Assembly (NCBI GenBank): GCA_029934165.1
Contig: JAOZMU010000284.1
Location: 1-5,306 of the forward strand
Direction: 5' to 3'
Origin: Bacteroidales bacterium
Lineage (GTDB): Bacteria; Bacteroidota; Bacteroidia; Bacteroidales; JAOZMU01
DNA: 5,306 nucleotides
The stretch's first letter is position 1, and each line of letters begins with the position of its first letter. This document shows positions 1 to 5,306 of this stretch, one piece after another. Position numbers and translations under genes: made by a program. Under the pieces are notes generated by a model. That model ran no database searches and was not told where the DNA came from. It saw nothing but the letters and a program-made list of their open reading frames with translations.

Positions 1-157
1 CGATTTACCACGACCAAGAAAGTCAAAGCTAACTGGTTAAGTAACAGGGGTGTCAAACTTTAGACTGGTAGCCGTGAGACTAACCTTAAATTACGTTTCT
101 GCTAATTTTGCACTATTTAGAATGAATTAAAATTAGTTTTATTTTTACATAAATTAG

Positions 158-188
158 TTTTTCTTTATAATGGAAAATCGTATCTTTG
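158..188 (+). promoter_or_regulatory. Probable Bacteroidota promoter of the OmpA-family gene
   Basis: TATCTTTG at 181-188 matches the Bacteroidota -7 consensus TAnnTTTG exactly. A TTTT at 158-161, one mismatch from the -33 box TTTG, lies 19 bp upstream, the usual spacing. Transcription would start near 195 and leave a leader of about 50 nt that is almost all A and T and has no Shine-Dalgarno sequence before the ATG at 248, as is common in this phylum. The assignment is inferred from sequence only; the weak -33 box keeps confidence moderate. Confidence 0.55.
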
Positions 189-247
189 TAATTGGAAAAA
201 GACAATATAGTAACAAAAATTAACCGAAATTATATAATTAAAAAATT

Positions 248-2413
248 ATGAGAAATTTTTCTATTCTAATTGTATTACTTCTGTGCGTTGTTGCATCTTC
301 AAATGCAGAAACACAATCGCCTGATTCATTGGATTATAGTGAGAGCATGTACTTAGCAGAAGAGTACATTGAAGCTAGTAACTACGGCAAAGCAATTGAA
401 ATGTACTTGCCATTATTAGATGAAAATCCAGAAGACCCACTTTTGAATTTTTACATAGGTTATTGTTACTTGAATACTGTAAATCAAAAAGATGAAGCAA
501 CAAAATACCTGGCTAAATCAGTTGAAAGTTCGCCAGCAGAAGGTGAACCCCAAAAAAGTTTCATGGATATCTTGAGACGCACAACAATTTTGAACGAAGT
601 TCCGCGCGAAGCAAGATTTTTTCTGGGAAAAGCTTATCATGTGAATTATAAATTCCAAGAAGCTTTAAATGTTTACAATGTACTTCTTCCTATGTTAGAC
701 CCTGAGGAAGATGACTTGTTTTATGCCGAGATTGAAAGAGAAATGCGCGAATGCCAAAATGGTATTGTGATTACAAAAATGCCTGTTGAAATGAAAATCG
801 AAAGTCTCGGTAAAACCATCAACAGCGAATACTCGGACCACAGTCCAGTTTTATCTGCCGATGAATCACAACTTATTTTTACATCGAAACGCGAGTTTGA
901 AGGCTCTACTTTAGGAGCAAGCGGTGAATATGACGAAAACCTATATGTAGCTTACAAAAACGAAGATGGAACTTGGTCTATGCCACAAAGCATGGGTTCA
1001 GATATTAATAGATCAGGAATTCATGACGCATCGGTTTCTGTTACAACAGACGGTAAACAACTCTATATTTATAGAGACGATGAAGGTGATGGCAACTTAT
1101 ATTTTTGCAAACAAGAAGGTTCAGAATGGTCGGCACCAGAAAAATTGCCAGAACCAATCAATACCGAGTATTTTGAATCGCACGCTAGTATTTCTGCTGA
1201 TGGTACAGAATTATATTTTGTCAGTGATAGACCAGTAGGAGAAAAAAAATTCCTATTTTTCCGTTGGGGCGGCGAAGATAAAGGCAAAGATATTTGGGTC
1301 ATTAAACGTACACCAGATGGTGAATGGGGCGAACCTCTTAACCTTGGCGAAAAATTGAACACAGAACTAAACGAAAGTAGCCCATTTATTCATCCTGATG
1401 GAACTTTGTATTACAGCTCGCAAGGTCATAAGACTATCGGCGGATACGATATTTTTAAAACCGCAATTGATGATAATGGCGAATGGAGTGAACCAGAAAA
1501 CATTGGATATCCGATAAATACAACAGGTAACGATGTTTTTTACGTAGTTAGTGCAAATGGCGAAAGAGCATATTATGCCTCGGAGCAAAAGTCGAGCGAA
1601 AGTCTTGGTGGAGCAGATATTTATCAAATTGGATTCTCTGACGATAACGTAAATAATTTGGCTATTTTTGGTGGTGTAGTTAAACTTTCTGACGGAAAAT
1701 CGCCGAAAGATGTTAAAATTACGGTAACAGAAATTGAAACTGAAGAAGTAGATGGAATTTACATGTGCGATGTAACAACAGGGCGTTACATAACAATTTT
1801 TGGTCCTACGAAAGAATATATTATTGATTACGAATGTGCTGGTTATCTACCATATAGAGACACTTTAGGTGTTGATTATAGTCAAAGTTATGCACGAACA
1901 TTGAAGGAAAATGCAATTGACACTGTAACATTAATTAGCGAAGCTGATGCACTTGCATTGTTAATAAAAGAGCGCGGATATACTGTTTCTAATTTCCAGT
2001 TCAAAGTAAATGAGTACGAAAATAAAAATGTACTAAGCGACCTAAAATCTTTTGCTGATTATATGATAACCTATACAAAAGTAGAAGGTGGAAATCCAGA
2101 TTTATTAATTGAGGTTGGTGGATATGCAAGTCTTGAAGGTACAGCAGGTTGGAACAACGTACTTGCTCGCAAACGTGCCGAATTTGTGAAAGACTATCTT
2201 GAAAGAAATGGTGTACGTTCGGACTTAGTTTCTGCAAAAGGTTATGGCACAAGTAATCCAATAACTTACAATAAAGACCTTGACGGTGCATTTATTTGGG
2301 GTTCATTACGTTACAATAGACGTATTGAGTTCAAGGTTATTAAACCCGCAAAGAATTTGTTTATCAAAGTTGACAATTTCGATGTTCCAAAAATTTATCT
2401 GATAAAAAAATAA
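248..2413 (+). CDS. Exported TPR / PD40 beta-propeller / OmpA-like domain protein (PorE-type architecture)
   Basis: This 721-residue envelope protein probably sits in the periplasm, attached to peptidoglycan or the outer membrane. Residues 1-20 form a signal peptide: basic start (MRNFS), hydrophobic core, and an S-N-A site before Glu21. Cys13 follows LLL, so it is not a normal lipobox. TPR-like helices span about 31-96 and 121-150 (EARFFLGKAY). Residues 188-461 hold five PD40/WD40-like repeats, each opening with a variant of LGxxIN and then S-ADGxxLYF-SDR; EW-x-x-P motifs link them. Residues 471-543 resemble a carboxypeptidase-regulatory beta-sandwich. Residues 576-697 are OmpA-like, with the core around 625-649 and NRRIEF at 690-695, followed by a 26-residue tail. 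TPR, propeller, CRD, OmpA is the domain order of PorE, a peptidoglycan-binding type IX secretion component, but many Bacteroidota paralogues share it, so no gene name is given. In the GHTD-type motif the sequence is GYAS, so the usual diaminopimelate-contacting Asp is Ser628; the conserved Arg is present (Arg643). The ATG at 248 is supported by the signal peptide directly behind it. Domain calls are firm, cellular role is inferred. Confidence 0.9.
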   Translation: MRNFSILIVLLLCVVASSNAETQSPDSLDYSESMYLAEEYIEASNYGKAIEMYLPLLDENPEDPLLNFYIGYCYLNTVNQKDEATKYLAKSVESSPAEGEPQKSFMDILRRTTILNEVPREARFFLGKAYHVNYKFQEALNVYNVLLPMLDPEEDDLFYAEIEREMRECQNGIVITKMPVEMKIESLGKTINSEYSDHSPVLSADESQLIFTSKREFEGSTLGASGEYDENLYVAYKNEDGTWSMPQSMGSDINRSGIHDASVSVTTDGKQLYIYRDDEGDGNLYFCKQEGSEWSAPEKLPEPINTEYFESHASISADGTELYFVSDRPVGEKKFLFFRWGGEDKGKDIWVIKRTPDGEWGEPLNLGEKLNTELNESSPFIHPDGTLYYSSQGHKTIGGYDIFKTAIDDNGEWSEPENIGYPINTTGNDVFYVVSANGERAYYASEQKSSESLGGADIYQIGFSDDNVNNLAIFGGVVKLSDGKSPKDVKITVTEIETEEVDGIYMCDVTTGRYITIFGPTKEYIIDYECAGYLPYRDTLGVDYSQSYARTLKENAIDTVTLISEADALALLIKERGYTVSNFQFKVNEYENKNVLSDLKSFADYMITYTKVEGGNPDLLIEVGGYASLEGTAGWNNVLARKRAEFVKDYLERNGVRSDLVSAKGYGTSNPITYNKDLDGAFIWGSLRYNRRIEFKVIKPAKNLFIKVDNFDVPKIYLIKK

Positions 2414-2434
2414 ATTCAGTAAATATAAAAATTC

Positions 2435-2475
2435 AAACGGTTGGTTCGCAAGAGCCGACCGTTTGTTGTTTAATA
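2435..2475 (+). terminator. Strong hairpin with GCAA tetraloop, probable rho-independent terminator
   Basis: The arms 2435-2447 (AAACGGTTGGTTC) and 2452-2464 (GAGCCGACCGTTT) pair over 13 bp, two of them G-U, and close on a GCAA loop at 2448-2451, a stable GNRA tetraloop. The stem runs into TTTGTTGTTT, an interrupted T-tract. It begins 21 nt after the stop codon of the OmpA-family gene, a normal terminator position. It also ends only 20 nt before the acetyltransferase start, so it could act as an attenuator or mRNA-stabilising hairpin if that gene is read from upstream. Confidence 0.8.
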
Positions 2476-2484
2476 GAGTTAGTT

Positions 2485-3018
2485 ATGGGATTCATGCAAG
2501 GAAAGCACATAAGTTTAAGGGCGTTAGAACCAGAAGATATTGATTATCTCTATAAAATTGAAAATGAAATTGGGCTTTGGATACTGAGTAATACGCAAGT
2601 GCCATTTTCAAGAAATTTGCTCAAAAAATACATAGAAAATGCACATTTAGATATTTATGAAATTAAACAGTTACGTTTAGTTATCGAAATGATTAACTAC
2701 CCAGAAGCCATTGGTTTAATTGATTTGTTTGACTATGACCCTTATAACCAACGCATTGGAGTTGGAATTGTCGTCGACACCAAATTTCAACGAAGAGGAA
2801 TTGCATCTGACGCTCTAAATGTTTTATTGAAATATTGTTTCTCAACCTTAATGGTTAATCAGGTGTACTGCAATATATTGAGCAGCAATGTAGCAAGTAT
2901 TAAACTATTCGAGGGGTTAGGATTTTCGTTGGTCGGAATTAAAAAGAAGTGGACGCGAGTAGTTGGTGGATTCCAAGACGAGCTTATGTTTCAAAAATTA
3001 TCGGCAATCATTGGTTAA
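2485..3018 (+). CDS. GNAT-family N-acetyltransferase (RimL/SpeG-like)
   Basis: A 177-residue cytoplasmic acetyltransferase that should transfer an acetyl group from acetyl-CoA to an amine; the substrate cannot be read from the sequence. The GNAT landmarks are in order: the N-terminal strand and helix ISLRALEPEDIDYLY (9-23), the beta-4 region IGLIDLFDYD (76-85), the acetyl-CoA pyrophosphate-binding motif A Q-R-R-G-I-A (102-107) after the strand GVGIVVD, Asn135 in the SSNVAS segment, and the motif B helix LFEGLGF (141-147). Length and the LRALE-ED opening match the RimJ/RimL and spermidine acetyltransferase (SpeG) branch, which modifies ribosomal-protein N termini, polyamines or antibiotics in different members. 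The start is uncertain: ATG at 2485 or, in frame, ATG at 2494 (Met4), which lies closer to the conserved LRALE segment; neither has a Shine-Dalgarno sequence. No TAnnTTTG promoter is visible between the preceding stop and this start, and a strong hairpin lies just upstream, so its expression may rely on read-through or an atypical promoter. No functional link to the neighbours is apparent. Confidence 0.88.
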   Translation: MGFMQGKHISLRALEPEDIDYLYKIENEIGLWILSNTQVPFSRNLLKKYIENAHLDIYEIKQLRLVIEMINYPEAIGLIDLFDYDPYNQRIGVGIVVDTKFQRRGIASDALNVLLKYCFSTLMVNQVYCNILSSNVASIKLFEGLGFSLVGIKKKWTRVVGGFQDELMFQKLSAIIG

Positions 3019-3053
3019 AAAAAGTTAAATATATTTAATAGACTGAAAATTAA

Positions 3054-3084
3054 TTTGAGAATAGACTTTCCAATAATATTTTTG
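3054..3084 (+). promoter_or_regulatory. Bacteroidota promoter of the moxR-DUF58 unit
   Basis: TTTG at 3054-3057 and TATTTTTG at 3077-3084 match both Bacteroidota consensus boxes (TTTG and TAnnTTTG) with exactly 19 bp between them. Transcription would start near 3090 and give a leader of about 25 nt, A-rich and without a Shine-Dalgarno sequence, before the moxR ATG at 3116. This is the best promoter match in the window and indicates that moxR starts its own transcription unit. Confidence 0.75.
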
Positions 3085-3115
3085 TGTAGTCAAAAAAAAT
3101 GCAATTTAATATATT

Positions 3116-4108
3116 ATGAATATAGTTGATATAAAAGAGCTTAACGAAATTATTGAGAAGGAAAGTGCCTTCGTCGATTTATTATCTATGGAAGTAGATA
3201 AAGTTATCGTTGGGCAAAAACACTTGGTAGAAAGTTTGTTAATTGGAATGTTATCTGGAGGACATATCTTACTCGAAGGTGTTCCGGGTCTAGCAAAAAC
3301 ATTGGCAATCAATACTTTATCTAGTACTATTGACGCAAAGTTCAATCGCATTCAGTTTACACCAGACTTGCTTCCTGCCGATGTGGTTGGAACAATGATT
3401 TACAGTCCGAAGCGAGAAGAATTTTTTGTCAAAAAAGGACCAATATTTTCAAATTTTGTACTTGCCGATGAAATAAATCGTGCACCTGCAAAAGTGCAAA
3501 GTGCTTTGCTTGAAGCAATGCAGGAAAGACAAGTAACGATTGGCGATCAAACCTATATTTTGGAAGAGCCTTTTCTTGTAATGGCAACTCAAAATCCAAT
3601 AGAGCAGGAAGGTACATATCCATTGCCTGAGGCTCAGGTAGATAGGTTTATGCTTAAAGTAATAATTGATTATCCAAAAAAACACGAAGAGCAGTTGATA
3701 ATTCGTAGAAATTTGGCAAAATCTTTCCCAACAGCGAACAAAGTTTTAAAACCAACAGATATTATTAAAGCGCACGACGTTGTGAAGAGTGTTTACATGG
3801 ACGAGAAAATCGAAAAATATATTGTAGATATAGTTTTTGCAACTCGCTATCCAGAGCAGTATAACTTAGCAAAATTCAGGCAGTTAATAAGTTTTGGTGG
3901 TTCGCCTCGTGCGAGCATTAACTTATCCAAAGCAGCAAAAGCGTACGCATTTATCAAGCGACGCGGTTTCGTTATCCCAGAAGATGTTCGCGCAGTCTGT
4001 CATGATGTTTTGCGCCACCGTATTGGCTTAACTTATGAAGCAGAAGCCGAAGAAGTTACATCTGAAGAGATAATCACAGAAATATTAAATGTTGTTGAAG
4101 TTCCGTAA
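3116..4108 (+). CDS. MoxR-family AAA+ ATPase
   Basis: A 330-residue cytoplasmic AAA+ ATPase of the MoxR family, normal full length. Family members are thought to act as chaperones that remodel or activate partner proteins with von Willebrand A-type domains. ATPase elements visible: VGQKHLVESLLIG (32-44), the N-terminal family signature; Walker A GVPGLAKT (55-62, Lys61); the FTPDLLPADVVG segment (81-92); Walker B VLADEINRAP (115-124, Asp118 and Glu119); sensor 1 ATQNP (157-161); the EAQVDRF motif with Arg177 (172-178); and a sensor 2-like Arg in GGSPRA (261-266, Arg265). The C-terminal lid (about 204-330) contains the family's RRGFVIPEDVRAV segment. All catalytic residues are intact. It has its own promoter and is followed, after 149 nt, by a DUF58 gene, the classic partner. 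The family call is near certain. The biological process served (envelope maintenance, aerotolerance or stress) is inferred from related operons and not shown here. The symbol moxR is a family label, so it is not assigned as a gene name. Confidence 0.95.
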   Translation: MNIVDIKELNEIIEKESAFVDLLSMEVDKVIVGQKHLVESLLIGMLSGGHILLEGVPGLAKTLAINTLSSTIDAKFNRIQFTPDLLPADVVGTMIYSPKREEFFVKKGPIFSNFVLADEINRAPAKVQSALLEAMQERQVTIGDQTYILEEPFLVMATQNPIEQEGTYPLPEAQVDRFMLKVIIDYPKKHEEQLIIRRNLAKSFPTANKVLKPTDIIKAHDVVKSVYMDEKIEKYIVDIVFATRYPEQYNLAKFRQLISFGGSPRASINLSKAAKAYAFIKRRGFVIPEDVRAVCHDVLRHRIGLTYEAEAEEVTSEEIITEILNVVEVP

Positions 4109-4139
4109 AAGTTTAACTAAAGTCTAAATCCAATTTTTT

Positions 4140-4265
4140 ATGAAACGTATTGGCTGGTTATTAGCAACTTACGTTAATAACCAGCAGAAGAACTTTTATA
4201 AGAGTACTAATAAAAAAATTCGATTTCCGAAAACGATAACGAGTAATTTACTCCCTGATGACTGA
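4140..4265 (+). CDS. Possible small ORF (41 aa) overlapping the DUF58 start
   Basis: An ATG at 4140 opens a 41-codon frame (MKRIGWLLATYVNNQQ... to ...LLPDD) that fills most of the moxR-DUF58 gap and stops with TGA at 4263-4265, overlapping the DUF58 start in the arrangement ATGACTGA. Such overlaps often give translational coupling, which would suit a DUF58 start that has no Shine-Dalgarno sequence. The peptide is basic and rich in Asn and Lys, has no recognisable domain and no clear membrane segment. An 11-bp inverted repeat lies inside it, so the stretch may instead be a structured leader. A frame of this length can arise by chance, so this is a candidate only. Confidence 0.3.
   Translation: MKRIGWLLATYVNNQQKNFYKSTNKKIRFPKTITSNLLPDD
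4153..4185 (+). promoter_or_regulatory. Perfect 11-bp inverted repeat (RNA hairpin) between moxR and DUF58
   Basis: GCTGGTTATTA at 4153-4163 is perfectly complementary to TAATAACCAGC at 4175-4185. The 11-nt loop can tighten by a G-U and a C-G pair (4164/4174, 4165/4173). The following sequence, AGAAGAACTTTTATAAG, has only a short T-run, so a full terminator is doubtful. The hairpin could set the moxR to DUF58 expression ratio by partial termination, processing or mRNA stabilisation, or it could be an operator. No TAnnTTTG promoter is visible in the gap, which favours DUF58 being read from the moxR promoter. Confidence 0.55.
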
Positions 4266-5148
4266 TAATTCCGCACAAAAAAAAATATCAAGTACAGAAC
4301 TACTTAAAAAAGTTCGTAAAATAGAGATAAAAACACGTGGATTGACGAAGCAAATTTTTGCAGGCGAGTATCATAGTGCTTTCAAAGGAAGAGGCATGGC
4401 TTTTAGCGAAGTGCGTGAATATCAGTTTGGTGATGACGTAAGAAGTATAGATTGGAATGTTACGGCGCGATTCAATCACCCGTACATAAAAATCTTTGAA
4501 GAAGAACGCGAATTGACGGTGATGCTTTTGATAGATGTTAGTGGGTCGGGAGATTTCGGTTCGGTAATACAGCAAAAACACGAGTTAATGACAGAATTGG
4601 CGGCGGTACTTTCATTTTCTGCCATACAAAATAACGATAAAATAGGCATAATATTTTTTAGTGATAAGATTGAAAAATTCATTCCGCCAAAAGGGGGACG
4701 AAAACATATTTTGCGGATTATCAGAGAGTTGCTCGATTTTGTACCCGAAAATACAAAAACAAATGTAAGTCAGGCTTTGCGCTATTTTACTAATGTTGTC
4801 AAGAAACGCACAACGGCTTTTATTATTTCCGATTTTATCTGTGATGATTTTTTAAATGCTCTTAAAATATCATCGTATAAACACGATTTAATTGCACTCA
4901 AAATTTTCGACAAACGCGAGGGCATATTACCAAATATGGGTTTGGTATCCATGTTGCACCCCGAAAGTAAGGAAAAAATGCTTGTCGATACATCAAATCG
5001 GAAGCAACGAAGGCTATTTGAAGAAAATTACAAATCATTGCAATCCAGAAATGAAACTTATTTTCGTAAATGTGGTGTCGATTTCACAGCGATAAGTACA
5101 GAAAGTGGCTATGTAAAACCACTAAAACAACTATTTAAAAACAGATAA
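4258..5148 (+). CDS. DUF58 domain protein (vWA-like), MoxR partner
   Basis: A 296-residue cytoplasmic protein of the DUF58 family with no signal peptide or membrane segment, the usual size of the short Bacteroidota form. The family signature is clear: GRGMAFSEVREYQFGDD (44-60), then VRSIDWNVTARF (61-72) and the YIKIFEEERE segment (76-85). A von Willebrand A-like fold follows, with the metal-site motif D-V-S-G-S at 93-97, a likely second metal-loop Thr at 168 (TKTNVSQAL) and an ISDF strand end at 190-193 (Asp192), so the MIDAS-like site seems complete. The C-terminal part (about 220-296) is less conserved. DUF58 proteins are almost always encoded next to MoxR ATPases and are taken to be their substrates or adaptors. 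No in-frame start exists upstream because TAA at 4237-4239 intervenes with only non-ATG codons after it, so ATG 4258 is favoured. It lacks a Shine-Dalgarno sequence and overlaps the end of a possible small ORF. The usual downstream Bat genes are absent from the remaining 158 bases. Confidence 0.93.
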   Translation: MTDNSAQKKISSTELLKKVRKIEIKTRGLTKQIFAGEYHSAFKGRGMAFSEVREYQFGDDVRSIDWNVTARFNHPYIKIFEEERELTVMLLIDVSGSGDFGSVIQQKHELMTELAAVLSFSAIQNNDKIGIIFFSDKIEKFIPPKGGRKHILRIIRELLDFVPENTKTNVSQALRYFTNVVKKRTTAFIISDFICDDFLNALKISSYKHDLIALKIFDKREGILPNMGLVSMLHPESKEKMLVDTSNRKQRRLFEENYKSLQSRNETYFRKCGVDFTAISTESGYVKPLKQLFKNR

Positions 5149-5178
5149 GTACCCAACACTTTTTAATATTGAGACAAG

Positions 5179-5201
5179 GATTTACGATTTTATTGTAAAT
5201 C
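5179..5201 (+). terminator. Weak hairpin after DUF58, doubtful terminator
   Basis: GATTTAC at 5179-5185 pairs with GTAAATC at 5195-5201 (7 bp, mostly A-T, possibly one more G-U pair), 30 nt after the DUF58 stop. It is the only hairpin I see near the end of this gene. The stem is weak and no T-tract follows, so it is a poor intrinsic terminator and is listed mainly because of its position. Confidence 0.25.
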
Positions 5202-5249
5202 AGTAACAAATAGAAAATAGAAAAGTTTGTTCATAAAAAAAATATTTTT

Positions 5250-5306
5250 GGGGGCGGCTTATCGGGCTTTTCGCTTGTAGTTGCCTCGTGCCTTGCGTTT
5301 TTGGCA
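5250..5306. repeat. GC-rich repeat-like segment at window end (partial)
   Basis: After a long A/T run the composition changes abruptly at 5250 to a G-run and a GC-rich block. It holds two adjacent 9-bp direct repeats with one mismatch, GGCTTATCG (5256-5264) and GGCTTTTCG (5265-5273), then a CTCGTGCCTTGCG segment. The wording (GGGCTTTTCGC, CTCGTGCC) resembles dispersed intergenic repeats that I recall from Bacteroidota genomes, some discussed as integron-like, but that memory cannot be checked here. Short open frames through it on the minus strand run off the window and look non-coding. The element is cut by the window end, so its type and length are unknown. Confidence 0.35.

Noticed and set aside
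4..59. Minus-strand frame beginning with TTG near 57 that gives a hydrophobic stretch like a signal peptide, suggesting a divergent gene
   Set aside because: It has no ATG or GTG near the required position, no promoter on that strand was seen, and it runs off the window after fewer than 20 codons.
1..63. Open frame from the left edge to TAG at 61-63, ending ...NWLSNRGVKL, a possible 3' end of an upstream gene
   Set aside because: Only 20 codons are visible, the tail is not recognised, and another frame is open by chance for 12 codons. The block 1-110 is less AT-rich than the leader after it, but that alone does not show coding.
107..141. Second possible promoter: TTTG at 107-110 with TAGTTTTA at 134-141
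   Set aside because: The downstream box lacks the final G and the spacing is 23 bp; the 158-188 candidate fits better.
966..1627. Alternative-frame and antisense open frames of 86-97 codons inside the OmpA-family gene (also 2001-2291)
   Set aside because: They lie wholly within a gene with clear domain matches, carry no recognisable domain, and look like chance frames.
3106..3685. Antisense open frames across moxR, and similar ones across DUF58 (4300-4682) plus a + strand frame at 4892-5095
   Set aside because: All overlap genes with intact family motifs; their translations are low-complexity and unlike any family I know.
5226..5250. TATTTTTG at 5243-5250 with TTTG at 5226-5229, a possible promoter reading rightwards
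   Set aside because: The spacing is only 13 bp and no gene start is visible after it within the window, so the match is probably due to the T-rich sequence.
1..5306. CRISPR arrays, tRNA or rRNA genes, transposase genes, toxin-antitoxin pairs
   Set aside because: No regularly spaced repeats, no cloverleaf or conserved rRNA segments and no transposase motifs were found. The small ORF at 4140 does not resemble a known toxin or antitoxin.

Overview
The window looks like chromosomal DNA from a member of the Bacteroidota. It is strongly AT-rich. Two intergenic regions carry matches to the Bacteroidota promoter type (TAnnTTTG with a TTTG-like box 19 bp upstream). Start codons sit behind A/T-rich leaders without a Shine-Dalgarno sequence. 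The gene families (a TPR/PD40/OmpA envelope protein and a MoxR-DUF58 pair) fit that phylum. I cannot place it below phylum level.

Layout, all genes on the + strand. 1-247: a short non-coding block, then a promoter and AT-rich leader. 248-2413: a 721-residue exported protein with TPR repeats, a five-repeat PD40 beta-propeller, a carboxypeptidase-regulatory-like domain and a C-terminal OmpA-like domain, which is the architecture of PorE-type proteins. 2435-2475: a strong hairpin with a GCAA tetraloop, probably a terminator, ending 20 nt before the next gene. 2485-3018: a GNAT acetyltransferase of the RimL/SpeG-like type. 3054-3084: a very good Bacteroidota promoter. 3116-4108: a MoxR AAA+ ATPase. 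4140-4265: a possible 41-codon small ORF, with a perfect 11-bp inverted repeat inside it, which overlaps the next start codon. 4258-5148: a DUF58 protein with a vWA-like fold. 5149-5306: no gene, an AT-rich spacer and then an abrupt GC-rich, internally repeated segment cut by the window end.

MoxR and DUF58 are a well-known pair: the ATPase is thought to act as a chaperone or remodeller on vWA/DUF58 partners, often within a larger Bat (aerotolerance) operon. Here no Bat gene follows within the 158 bases after DUF58. The envelope protein and the acetyltransferase have no evident functional link to this pair, and the promoter at 3054-3084 suggests a separate transcription unit.

I see no clear sign of a wholly new system. 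The points most worth checking are the substituted peptidoglycan-contact residue in the OmpA domain, the small ORF/hairpin coupled to DUF58, and the GC-rich repeat-like block at the right edge.
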